Source: Haberlea rhodopensis | Lineage: Eukaryota; Streptophyta; Magnoliopsida; Lamiales; Gesneriaceae | DNA: 64,000 nucleotides | Reading direction: 5' to 3' | Assembly (NCBI GenBank): GCA_907163345.1 | Contig: CAJQUN010000507.1 | Location: 62,001 to 126,000, forward strand | Part shown: positions 11,257-21,217 of the stretch, one piece after another | How positions within the stretch are numbered: position 1 is the stretch's first letter | Layout of the letters: each line of letters begins with the position of its first letter | The notes under the pieces: model-generated | The model's database searches: none | The model's input: only the letters and a program-made list of their open reading frames with translations | Told to the model about the DNA's origin: nothing | Translations under genes and position numbers: made by a program

Positions 11257-12216
11257 AAGGTATTATTATAATATTCACATAATAAACCTAGGCTCCGATA
11301 CCATTTTTTGCCAAGGATCACAAAAACCGGGGACTTATAAAAAGAAGAAGTTAAATGCCACTTTTTTATAAGGATTTAAAAGATAATTAAATATTATATA
11401 GATGCTTCTTTATAAATAAAACAAAAGCTTATGGGGTAGAATGCAACTCACCAAACTATTGAGGGGTAAAAGAGTCAAAATAAAGCACCAAGTTGATTTG
11501 AAATTTTGAAATTGGACCTATTTAAATAAAAGTTTATCAAACTTAGATTTTTCTGCACTATTGTTTTTTCTCAAGATTTAAGTAAATTAAGTTTACCAAA
11601 AGGGTACTTCCTTGCAATTCCACCAATTAAAAAATTCAATTTCACCAAAAAAAAAATCCTTATTTTCGCATTTATCAAATTTTATTTTATTTTATTATTA
11701 TTATTTTTTAAATTTATAAAATTCTGAATATTGTTTGGGCCAATACATGGGCTAGGGTTACCACTGTTTATCTTCTTCTACAAAACCCTAGTCGCCTCAC
11801 CACGTAGCACCAGCCGCCTCCTCGCGCCGTCACAGTCACCATGTTCACCAATGCACCGCATCGTCTACGGTTAACCCACCAGCCGCCATGAACACTTCAT
11901 GGTCGGCTATGTCATCCAGCCAGAAGCGTCAGATATAATGTAGCGGAAATATAAACATATCTGACCCAGGGAAATCAATATGACAACGGTGATTCCTTGA
12001 GTCCAATCAACCAGACCAAATCTACAAGTCAACAACAGTACTAGTTTGGTGTCAGCGTTTCTATGAGAGTATATGATTGGTGTGATTGGTTCTTTTCAAC
12101 TAGATAGGTGTGACATATTTATAGTTGTAATTGACATATACTTGGGCTAGGGTTCATAAAACTCATCGGGCAACACTTGGCTCGCAGGACATTTATGCTA
12201 ACAATGTGTTGGTCGT
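11257..12216. other. unassigned sequence between SIRE relic and MITE
   Basis: No convincing ORF is present. GGCTCCGATACCA at 11291-11303 is, on the minus strand, one mismatch from an iMet primer site and could be the edge of an unrecognised minus-strand LTR element. AACCCTAG with GCCGCC-rich sequence at 11785-11900 looks like a plant 5' leader, possibly the start of the host gene whose later exons lie downstream. Neither reading is secure. Confidence 0.35.
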
Positions 12217-12219
12217 TTA

Positions 12220-12728
12220 GAGCACGTACAAGAGTTAAGCCTATTTCAGGAGCTTAATAATACTCACAATCTGACACGCCACAACTTTTCTGACATTCAG
12301 CCCCATTATTTTCTATCTACAATGGTTCAATCCTTATTTTGGGCCCCACCTACCACATCATTACCACTATCTATTTCCATCATTACTCATTTATATTAAA
12401 ATATTAATATATATACCTAAAATAATTAATTAAATAGATAATAAAACATATAAAATTATATTAATAATTCAAATTAAAAACTAAAAATGAAAAAAAATAA
12501 TTTTAAAATTATATAATAATTTTAAATTGTAATTTAAATTTTAAATAATTAAAATCTAAATTATATTAATAATTAAAATTAAATAAATAGTAAAAATTGA
12601 AAAAAAAGAAGGTAAAACAGCCGCCCAGTCAGCATTCTGGACAACTGGCTGCGAGGGCTGACTTCACCTAGCCCCCATTGTGTATGGGGGTGTATGGGGG
12701 CCTGAGAAAGCCCTCATTGTAGATGCTC
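12220..12728. mobile_element. MITE, PIF/Harbinger-like
   Basis: The ends are imperfect terminal inverted repeats: GAGCACGTACAAGAG on the left and GAGCATCTACAATGAG read inward on the right. They are flanked by TTA on both sides (12217-12219 and 12729-12731). A TTA target duplication with such short TIRs and no coding capacity suggests Harbinger. The interior is extremely AT-rich (12370-12610). It lies directly upstream of the putative exon at 12745. Confidence 0.6.
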
Positions 12729-12744
12729 TTATTTTATGAGGTAG

Positions 12745-12877
12745 TGGAGTGATATTGAGCTTCAAAACAGTGTATGTGATAAACAGGTGTGTGACATTAT
12801 AAATTGTGTTGTATACATATTCACCCAAGACATCTTTGCGGCTATTCAAGGTGTATCAACACAACAAAAAGATATAG
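12745..12877 (+). CDS. putative internal exon of a host gene
   Basis: A 133-bp stretch is open and encodes a non-repetitive protein segment with DIELQNSVCDKQVCDIINCV and IFTQDIFAAIQGVSTQQKDI. It is bounded by an AG acceptor (GAGGTAG) and a good donor (ATAG|GTTAGT). I do not recognise the family. It is probably part of the same gene as the two exons near 15.2-15.4 kb, but the intervening 2.3 kb is mostly duplicated repeat and other exons could be hidden or lost. Without a transcript or homologue this remains a prediction. Confidence 0.35.
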
Positions 12878-13559
12878 GTTAGTCTGAAAAGTTTGAAAGA
12901 AGGTGTTGATTGAAGGAAGAAATACCGTAAAGTAACAACATTTCAAAGTCGGAAATCCACAGTAATTGATGTTTCATAGATACTGTTGCCTCGGATTTTG
13001 GTAGGGTAGACGTGTATTTCATCCGAGCACCAAACAATATACAAAAAGTAAATGAGACCAGATTTTTTACGTGGAAAACCCCAAAAGATGGGGAAAAACC
13101 ACGGGACCTAGTCCGGTATAAATTTCACTATAAACAAGTGTGTGATTTACAGTGTTCTTTACAAGAAATGAGCTAAGAAATGAAAATGGTGAAGGGGGAA
13201 GACCTCGGCTGCTGCTTGTTCTTGAGGAGGAAGGAGACATGCTCTCTCCCCCCCCCCCCCCCCCCAAGAAAGAGGTGTTGGCCTTCCCCATGCCCTCTCA
13301 ACCCTCCTGCCTACTCTCTCATGGAAAATCTTCCCTTGCTTGGTGAGAGTTATCTGGTATTTATATGAAAATGGAGGAGACAGCCTGTAACTACCTACCC
13401 AAGGTCTAGGGGACATTGTCTGATGCTGAAGGTAGGGGTCAGAGTCCTAGTGCTGGGGACCACAGACAACTATTGCACTCTTTGTACGATTTCTGCAGCT
13501 TTTAAGATATTATTCGTGTACGAAGATATGTTCTGTGCCTCTGATTTATGAGATCACTC

Positions 13560-13905
13560 CTCAGGTGTAGATCTTCCTGGAGGCCGACCTGGGGGTGGCC
13601 GAGGTGGAGGTCATCCTCGAGGCCGACCTGGGGTGGCCAAGGTGAAGTCATCCACGCGGCCGAGCTGGAGGTCATCCTCGTGACCGACCTGGGGTGGCCA
13701 AGGTGGAGATCATCCCGAGGCCGAGCTGAAGGTCATCCTCGTGGCCGACCTGGGGTTGCCAGGGTGGAGATCTTCCCGAGGTCGAGCTGGAGGTCATCCT
13801 CGTGGCCGACCTGGGGTGGCCAGGGTGGAGATCTTCCCGAGGCCGAGCTGGAGGTCATCCTCGTGGCCGACCTGGGGTGGCCAGGGTGGAGATCTTCCTG
13901 AGGCC
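13560..13905. repeat. 61-bp GC-rich minisatellite, copy 1
   Basis: About five copies of a unit containing GCCGAGCTGGAGGTCATCC and CGACCTGGGGTGGCCA recur, with a period of 61 bp measured at 13778 and 13839. Because 61 is not a multiple of 3 the unit is read in every frame, which explains the long Gly/Arg/Trp/Pro frames on both strands. They are not credible genes. The second array lies at 14568-14900. Confidence 0.8.
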
Positions 13906-14567
13906 GACCTGGGGATGGCCATGGTAGAGGTCTCTCCCAAGTCAGGTCTTGCACAGTCCATACTTTTACCAGGGCCTCGGATTTTGGTAGGGTAGACGTG
14001 TTCATCCGAGCACCAAACAATATACAAAAAGTAAATGAGACCAGATTTTTTACGTGGAAAACCCCAAAAGATGGGGAAAAACCACGGGACCTAGTCCGGT
14101 ATAAATTTCACTATAAACAAGTGTGTGATTTACAGTGTTCTTTACAAGAAATGAGCTAAGAAATGAAAATGGTGAAGGGGGAAGACCTCGGCTGCTGCTT
14201 GTTCTTGAGGAGGAAGGAGACATGCTCTCTTTCCCCCCCCCCCCCCCCCCCCCCCCCCCGCCAAGAAAGAGGTGTTGGCCTTCCCCATGCCCTCTCAACC
14301 CTCCTGCCTCCTACTCTCATGGAAAATCTCCCCTTGCTTGGTGAGAGTTATCTGGTATTTATATGAGAATGGAGGAGACAACCTGTAACTACCTACCCAA
14401 GGTCTAGGGGACATTGTCTGATGCTGAAGGTAGGGGTCAGAGTCCTAGTGCTGGGGACAACAGACAACTATTGCACTCTTTGTACGATTTCTGCAGCTTT
14501 TAAGATATTATTCGTGTACGGAGATATGTTCTGTGCCTTTGATTTATGAGATCACTCCTCAGGTGTA

Positions 14568-14900
14568 GATCTTCCTGGAGGCCGACCTGGGGGTGGCCGA
14601 GGTGGAGGTCATCCTCGAGGCCGACCTGGGTGGCCAAGGTGAAGTCATCCATGCGGCCGAGCTGGAGGTCATCCTCGTGACCGACCTGGGGTGGCCAAGG
14701 TGGAGATCATCCCGAGGCCGAGCTGAAGGTCATCCTCGTGGCCGACCTGGGGTGGCCAGGGTGGAGATCTTCCCGAGGCCGAGCTGGAGGTCATCCTCGT
14801 GGCCGACCTGGGGTTGCCAGGGTGGAGATCTTCCCGAGGCTGAGCTGGAGGTCATCCTCGTGGCCGACCTGGGGTGGCCAGGGTGGAGATCTTCCTGAGG
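14568..14900. repeat. 61-bp GC-rich minisatellite, copy 2
   Basis: This is the same array within the second copy of the 986-bp duplication, with small unit-level differences (for example AGGCTGAGCTGG in place of AGGCCGAGCTGG). Confidence 0.78.
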
Positions 14901-15210
14901 CCGACCTGGGGGTGGCCATGGTAGAGGTCTTGCCCAAGTCAGGTCTTGCACAGTCCATACTTTTACCAGGGTAACAAATACAAATGGTACCATCATCATC
15001 AAAGAATTCTGCAAACCAATTTGGTTGAGCATCTAGTCTAATTTGAAGCTCGGGTTTGTGTACCAGAAATAGTTTACAGATGCCCGTAGACTAATACTTT
15101 TTAAATTTTTCGTTCACGCATGATTTTCCAATTCATGAGTTGCAGATATAATATTTTTTTTGTTCTATTAAAATGTATGATGAGGAGATATTATTTTTCT
15201 GTATTCACAG

Positions 15211-15262
15211 CTACTTCTGGAAGGCGTTTATCCAGCTTTGAAGCACTTCAACCTGCAAACAG
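15211..15262 (+). CDS. putative penultimate exon of a host gene
   Basis: A 52-bp exon follows a pyrimidine-rich acceptor (TTTTTCTGTATTCACAG) and ends ACAG|GTAAAA. It encodes TSGRRLSSFEALQPAN and joins in phase to the next exon across a 61-bp intron. The intron is short but has a good TTTTTTCTTTCAG acceptor. The family is not recognised. Confidence 0.45.
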
Positions 15263-15323
15263 GTAAAACCTACATTTTCCAATTGCCTCAGCACTTATCT
15301 AAATAATAATTTTTTTCTTTCAG

Positions 15324-15426
15324 GAAATCTCGATTCATACCATTTAGCAATCATCAACTTAGTAGTCAGTTTGAATCTCAAGAAACATATCTAACAGCTT
15401 ATCGGGATTTTGAAATCTTATCGTGA
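15324..15426 (+). CDS. putative terminal exon of a host gene
   Basis: The exon begins after TTTTTTCTTTCAG and stays open for 34 codons to TGA at 15424-15426. It encodes a C-terminus with RKSRFIPFSNHQLSSQ and ending RDFEILS. The phase matches the preceding exon exactly (2+1). The stop codon lies inside the target duplication of a MITE, yet the reading is unaffected because the duplicated CGTGAGGTT contains the same TGA. Function is unknown. It could be a pseudogene, since the rest of the gene is not visible. Confidence 0.45.
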
Positions 15427-15430
15427 GGTT

Positions 15431-15582
15431 GGGTTTCATTGTTGCTACCCTTACGACACTGCCCTCAGGGGCATCATCCACCATCCATTTGGAATCTTTT
15501 TTTTCTTTTTTAAAAAAAGATTCCAAATGAATGATGATGATGCCCCTAAGGGCACTACCTTTAAGGGCATCGTCAAACAAAC
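15431..15582. mobile_element. fold-back MITE, possibly Mutator-like
   Basis: Direct repeats CGTGAGGTTG at 15422-15431 and 15583-15592 flank a 150-bp insert whose two halves are inverted complements, with near-perfect arms at 15461-15502 and 15512-15553 (GGGGCATCATC..TTTGGAATC). A 9-10 bp target duplication and fold-back form suggest a Mutator-type MITE. It inserted at the stop codon of the putative host gene. Confidence 0.6.
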
Positions 15583-16180
15583 CGTGAGGTTGTAACATAA
15601 GTGTAATGCAATTAAATTTACATAGGAATGAAATATTATTCTAAGAATCGAATATCATTCTCGCCTCATCTCTAATTTTGAAACTAGATCATCCATCCAG
15701 TTTTGTTTCAACCTGAATTTTCGAAGATATGAATGCCTTAATTAAGTTAACAAAGGTCGATGTTGTTGATCAAGAAACAAATTTACTAATACAATAACAA
15801 ATTATTTAATTTTAACCTGTTCAAATATTTTTACAAATATTATATGCAAACTGTGATGCCCGGGAATTATTGGTGTTAATCCCGGTGTAGTAATAATCCT
15901 TATTGGATTTTAATTGTGGCAATTGTGTATTAATTGCAGTTTTGGGACTCCCGGAGATTTTAAATCCATTTTTTGGAGTCGTTGGATCCAAGGGATGAGA
16001 TTGTATTCTCATCGTGGTGATAACCTTGGAATTTGGTTCTTGGTGGAATCTGGGGTCCGGAGTACTTTGTACTGGGGCAGGTAATGGAAATTGAGGTTAG
16101 AGAGATGATTTTTGAAAACATGTGATTTTTAATGAATCATGATGTATTTGTGGGGGAGTATGTATTTTAGAGCTTTGGAG

Positions 16181-16191
16181 CTATATATACC
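16181..16191 (+). promoter_or_regulatory. TATA box in Big1 5' LTR
   Basis: CTATATATACC lies 330 bp into the LTR, followed by CTCTCTCATCTCCCTCACG-type pyrimidine-rich leader sequence. It is conserved at about 57822 and altered to CTACATATACC in the 3' LTR. Confidence 0.5.
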
Positions 16192-16581
16192 AAATAGACT
16201 CGGTATTCCGTCATTATACGAAATCACTTCCCTCTCTCATCTCCCTCACGCCTCTCTCACCCCAAAGCCTTCCCTCTTCTCCTCTTGGAAGCAAAATCGT
16301 TGGGGGCTCGTCTTGGGAGCCCGATTTCTTGAAGAAAGGCTGGTAATCTTCTTCTCCTCACCTTTAGCTTCGATTTGATTATGGTTTTGTGCTAAATGGT
16401 TGAGTTTTGGGTTGGATTTGAGATTTGGGGGTTTTGGTTAAAAATCTAAAATGTTGAATTTAGTGTTTTTATTGAGTTTGAATGATGTATTGGTGGTGTT
16501 GAGGAGGTTAGGGGTGTTGGTTTTGATTTTGGGTGTGAAAAACACCATCGAAGCTCGAATTTTTTTCGAAAATCACAGGTC

Positions 16582-16770
16582 GCGATCGATCGCGGCATGG
16601 CGCAGATCGATCGCCACATGTTACTGAATTTGGGAAGGCGGTGAACAGTCTGGCCAATCGATAGCGAAAAGAAGGCGATCGATCGCGAGGGTCTTGGCGA
16701 TCGATCGCGGATGGCAGTGTTGCGGGCAGTGTACTCGCGCGATCGATCGCGCCTGATGGGAGATGATCGC
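16582..16770 (+). repeat. paired-palindrome array (Big1 5' LTR)
   Basis: GCGATCGATCGC and decayed versions start at about 16582, 16603, 16654, 16675, 16697, 16739 and 16759, so adjacent members are again 20-22 bp apart. GGCAGTGT follows one cluster. The array lies about 400 bp downstream of the TATA box, so it would be transcribed near the 5' end. Confidence 0.85.
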
Positions 16771-17360
16771 AGCACTGTTTGGTTTGTTTTTTTTTTTTGA
16801 AATTTTTGGAAAATGTTGGGATTTTGAAATCGAGGTTTATATGGCCCGTTTCCGGGGCAATGTCTACATTCCAATGGGAATGCTATACTTTTAAAATGGA
16901 TTGGTTGGAGCCAAAGTTAATAAAACGGAATTGCGGTTGGGTTTTTTGCTATCTTTTAACCTATAAAATAGAATATTTTGGGTATTATGCATTCTTAGCC
17001 GGGGGGCTTTTATTTTTGGTAATCGTCATGGATGGACGATAGATTTGGATGTTGTGAACGTGATTGGGCACGTGATTGCATGCCTATGTTTAATTGGGAG
17101 TCATTTGCATGTTAGCACTTAACTCATCGGGTCGTGGGACTCAGGCAAGGTTGGATTCGAACTACAGAATCATAAGATACGTATAACGTACGAGCATAGA
17201 CCGTTATTATAATTGCAATTGTTGAGTGCATGGTATACTGTATTGCAATAAATGTTAATGAAAATGCATGGTAGATGGTATTATCAATAAATGGATGTGG
17301 AAATACATGGTTTGTGGTAATTGCTACAAATGGATATATGTGCATTGTGAATTATATGGT

Positions 17361-17475
17361 GCCGCTTTTGAGCGAGCAATGATTGAGATGTTGTCGCATT
17401 TGAGCGAACATCGGTTGGGACGCCACTGCTGTTGAGCCTGCGTGAGAATGAAATGCCGCTATTGTAGAGCGAGCA
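17361..17475 (+). repeat. small-hairpin units with bulged A (Big1 LTR)
   Basis: Three units share a CGC-loop-GCG core followed by one unpaired A and then arms that differ but stay complementary: TGCCGC/GCGAGCA, GTCGC/GCGAAC and TGCCGC/GCGAGCA. The 3' LTR has the same units at about 36738-36852. Confidence 0.55.
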
Positions 17476-18251
17476 ATGAAACAGAACTATGGAACCATAA
17501 ATGAGATATATGGGATACTTGTAATCATTGTTTAATGATTTGATATTATTGATTATGATATCGGTATGTGACAAATGAATTTGTTAATCAATGTAATGAT
17601 TAACTGGCATTTGGGAATTTGATGGTTTCAGTTATTTTGAGAACAGGGACAGTGCTGGGAATCCCGGATGAGGATGATACCATCCAGGGAGCATCCTTTA
17701 TATTTCATAGTATTTACATTTTTGTAAATTATGAATTGTGTTATTGTGATTATTGGGTGCTCACCCCGTGTGGGGGCTGTCTCTGTTGGGGCAGGTTATT
17801 AGGTACATCGATGGCTTGGAGTTGAGCTCGAGCTGTGGATCTGAGGTGCTTCCAGGATCGAGGTACTAGTGACGGTATTGAGCATGATACTTTATACATT
17901 AGATACACACATACTTATTCAATGCTCGCATGTGAGCACTATGATGTGTATATGGGTTGTATAAAGAAGGCAAGGGCCTTTCTCTTTTCATTTATGTGAT
18001 GAATGCAATTATTTATTGAATTGCTAAATGAACTGAGAACATGTTAGTGTATTACAATGGTGCATAATACGTATGTGGCCTTGGTTGGGGGAAACTAGAC
18101 ATTATATGGAATGATGTAAAAAAAATTTATTATTGGCATGGTTTGTTATGATGTCAAGTGGGATTTTTCCCTACATATATAATCACATGCACTAAATGCT
18201 TGGGGTTAATACACTAATAATGGATTAAGGGCACGGGGGTCCTTACATTAG

Positions 18252-18264
18252 TGGTATCAGAGCC
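18252..18264 (+). other. primer binding site, tRNA-iMet type (Big1)
   Basis: TGGTATCAGAGCC lies four bases after the LTR end, as in Tek1 and Tek2. Confidence 0.85.
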
Positions 18265-19242
18265 AGGTTTGCTCTTTGGGGCTGTTGAGGGCCTGGAACA
18301 TGCTGATAGGAATGGGTAGCACATATTTATGCATGATAGTAGTTAGTGTTGTGTGACACAACTATTTTGCTTATGTGCATTTATGATATGTGATCATAGT
18401 GGAACAATTATATGTCATGACATCTATGAAATCATAGTATAATCTGTTGATTATGATTGTGAGTTGTGGCACAGGGACAACCAAAGGGAGCAATTTGAAA
18501 TGCATTGGGGTACAGGATGTACTTTGTACTCATGATTTATGCATTTACTTATTATAATCATATTGTGGTGAATATGGATTATTATGTGCTCATGGGTTGC
18601 GATTGTTCCTGTAGGGACACTATGACATGAAAGGCTAAGGCCAGGGTTGAAAGACACGAAACGGTAACCTGCATTTAATATACAACATGGATTATGCATT
18701 GTGGTTGCATATATATATTGAAATGATGATTTTAATGCTTTGCCGCCAAATATTGAAGCGAGGGTGTTGCCGCATGTCGCATTTGAGCGAGGTGCATTAA
18801 AATACACTCATTGTGGTTGTATATATGAGAGTGATGATTTTAATGCTTTGCCGCCAAATGTTGAAGCGAGGGTGTTGCCGCATGTCACATTTGAGCGAGG
18901 TGCATTAAATACACTCATGGTGATGTATATTGGGTTATGGAATATGCATTGTGTTGCAGGTATAAATGGAATGCTTGTGAATGTCCCATGATTCGTTGTT
19001 ATGGATGAGTGATGATTTTAAATGCTTTGCCGCTGTCACTTGACGCGGTGATAGAATACTTGCCGTTGTCATATCGTAGCGAGGAAAGAATATTTGCCTC
19101 CAAATGTTGAAGCGAGGGTTTTGCCGCATGTCGCATTTGAGCAAGGTTATTCTATGCCGCTAATATGTCGAAGCGAGGGGTATTAGTGCCGCGGTCATGA
19201 CAAGCGAGGTGCATTAAAACACACTACTGTAACAAGACTAGG
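18265..19242 (+). other. Big1 internal region, 5' hairpin-rich part
   Basis: No gene is seen. Inverted repeats are frequent: GTTGTGT/ACACAAC with a 1-nt gap at about 18349, the palindrome ATGTCATGACAT at about 18412, CTATG/CATAG at about 18424, and ATAATCATATT/AATATGGATTAT (one bulge) at about 18550. From 18740 on, units of CCGC-loop-GCGAGG type recur in imperfect tandem. Confidence 0.6.
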
Positions 19243-19769
19243 GATCCGCTATTCTATTGGCGATGGTCCATGCCGCCGGGTATTCATAGCGATGGTTCAT
19301 TCCGTTATTCTATTGGCGATGGTTCATGCCGCCGGGTATTCATAGCAATGGTTCATTCCGCTATTCTATTGGCGATGGTTCATGCCGCCGGGTATTCATA
19401 GCGATGGTTCATTCCGCTATTCTATTGGCTATGGTTCATGCCACCATGTATTCATAGTGATGGTTCATTCCGCTATTCTATTGGCGATGGTTCATGCCGC
19501 CGGGTATAGCAATGGTTCATTCCGCTATTCTATTGGTGATGGTTGATGCCGCCGGGTATTCATAGCGATGGTTCATTCCGCTATTCTATTGGCGATGGTT
19601 CATGCCGCCGGGTATTCATAGCGATGGTTCATTCCACTATTCTATTGGCGATGGTTCATGCCGCCGGGTATTCATAGCGATGGTTCATCCGCTATTCTAT
19701 TGGCGATGGTTCATGCCACCGGGGTATTCATAGCGATGGTTTATTCTGCTATTATATGGCGATGGTTCA
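19243..19769 (+). repeat. 56-bp tandem repeats in Big1, interrupted by Ath2
   Basis: About nine copies of a unit containing GCCGCCGGGTATTCATAGCG and CCGCTATTCTATTGGCGATGG recur, with starts at 19272, 19328, 19384 and 19440 (period 56). Unit sequence alternates CCGC and GCGATGG words. Diverged units resume after Ath2 at 25737-25930, so Ath2 inserted inside this array. Confidence 0.85.
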
Positions 19770-21217
19770 TGATCACTTTTATTTTAAACAATTATTTCTC
19801 AGTGTAGCGATTCTACCGCAAGTGCACTTGTCAAGTTTTAGTATAATGATAATATAAGTAAGGATGTCGAACCCACAGAGACTAATGTATAAGTACCAAA
19901 TAAAATTAGCAAAATTATATTTAGCCTACGAAAAAGATGATTAATTAACTAATTAAACTAAAGAATTAAAAACTTAAAAATAAAACAACTCCTTTGAAGA
20001 TGCGAAGGAATTCCGCTCAAGAAATCTATCAAGATGTTTGTTCAATTGTGTATCGTCAATGATTTGTTTGTTAAAACAACTACTAATCAATCAATTCTTA
20101 AGGTGGCGGATTTCCGAATATAATCAATACACTCTCTTGAGCTGTATTGAAACTAGTAATAAATTTACGCAAGTAACTCTCGTTCACTTAAACCAATTTA
20201 ATACCGAATAAATCTCAATGAAAACCGTTGTTCTTTAAATCTTTCAATTTAAAGTGACCACGTATGCGATTTAATCTCTCGATCTAAATCTTAAACCTAC
20301 AACATGAATTATTTTAGCGTATTATAATTTTATCTCTCGATCTCAATTATAATTCACAATTTCAATCAAAGGTAGCTAGGCTTTGATAGCATGAAGCATA
20401 TAATTCATGAACAAAAGACATTGATTCACTCAAACACAACCAAATCAAAGATTCAAACACAAAATTCCTTGAACTTGATAGAATAAACTCAATTAAATTC
20501 AAATCAAATTAATAAGATGCTTAATCGTCTCTCAACCTCAAAAACATCAACTAAATATGAAATATCAAATTAATCTAGAGTTTAGAAATACGATAAACGT
20601 AGGAGCGCCTCCGTGCGTTGAACGATCTTTCTTCTCTTGCTTCCTTCCTTGCACTTCAAAGGATTCTTCAACCTTCTTTTGTTCCGGGAGGATGAAAGGC
20701 GGCTAAAGAATATTTAGGTATTATTATCTTCAGAATAGGGGATGCAATTTTCGTGCCTCTTTTCCTTATTTATAGAGGAGGGGAGATATGGAAGTGTTTC
20801 CAAAATTCAAACCAAATCAAGACTTTTATTTTCAGAAAATTCTCCGTCTCGATCGGTCGGTTGAAGCTTCCGATCGATCGAGCTTTCTTCACATTTTCTT
20901 GCCAACTCTTTGCATCTCTCAATCGATCGAGCTGGTGCTTCCGATCGATCGAGCTTTGAATTTTAATGTTGGCCAAAACTTCTGCCTTTGTCGATCGATC
21001 GACCTCCTGTTCCGATTGATCGAGAATGTCAGAACTCAAATTCTTCATTTATTGGCTTGATTTGATCCGTTTTCTTCCTTGTAGCTCAATTCTTCCACAT
21101 TCCACCTAGATTCTTGAAACAATCAAATAAATACCAAAAATCATAACATCTTCACGGAATCTACACGAGAATATATATAAATCAAACCCCAAATACGCGT
21201 AATAATCAACCCTATCA
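19770..21217 (-). repeat. Ath2 3' LTR
   Basis: This LTR is about 70 bp shorter than its partner because one palindrome-pair unit is missing (see 20850-21022). The rest aligns closely with 24214-25731. Confidence 0.85.
20850..21022 (-). repeat. paired-palindrome array (Ath2 3' LTR), three pairs
   Basis: CGATCGATCG copies remain as three pairs, against four pairs in the other LTR. One 72-bp unit has been lost, probably by recombination between units. Confidence 0.8.

Larger units (their letters stand above)
12989..14971. repeat. 986-bp tandem duplication inside the host-gene intron
   Basis: The unit starting CCTCGGATTTTGGTAGGG at 12989 restarts at 13975 and ends at TTTTACCAGGG in both copies, with few differences by eye. 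Each copy holds TTTACGTGGAAAACCCC, a word common in plant LTR-like repeats, then a C homopolymer (18 C at 13248-13265; 27 C at 14233-14259), then a GC-rich 61-bp minisatellite. No TIRs or TSD were found, so the parent repeat is unassigned. Confidence 0.8.
15852..18247 (+). repeat. Big1 5' LTR
   Basis: In order it contains a U3 region, a TATA box (CTATATATACC, about 16181), a CT-rich leader, a palindrome array (16582-16770), a small-hairpin array (about 17361-17475) and a U5 end at CTTACA. The same order is found in the Tek1 and Tek2 LTRs although the array sequences differ. Confidence 0.85.

Noticed and set aside
11291..11303. Possible minus-strand iMet primer site of another LTR element
   Set aside because: One mismatch to the usual site, and no matching LTR ends, PPT or TSD could be found around it.
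11880..11940. Start of a host gene (MNTSWSAMSSSQKR)
   Set aside because: Very short, stops quickly, and no clear splice donor in phase; kept only as a possibility in the regional note.
13548..15032. Gly/Trp/Arg/Pro-rich ORFs on both strands
   Set aside because: They read through the 61-bp minisatellite in all frames; there is no non-repeat coding signal.
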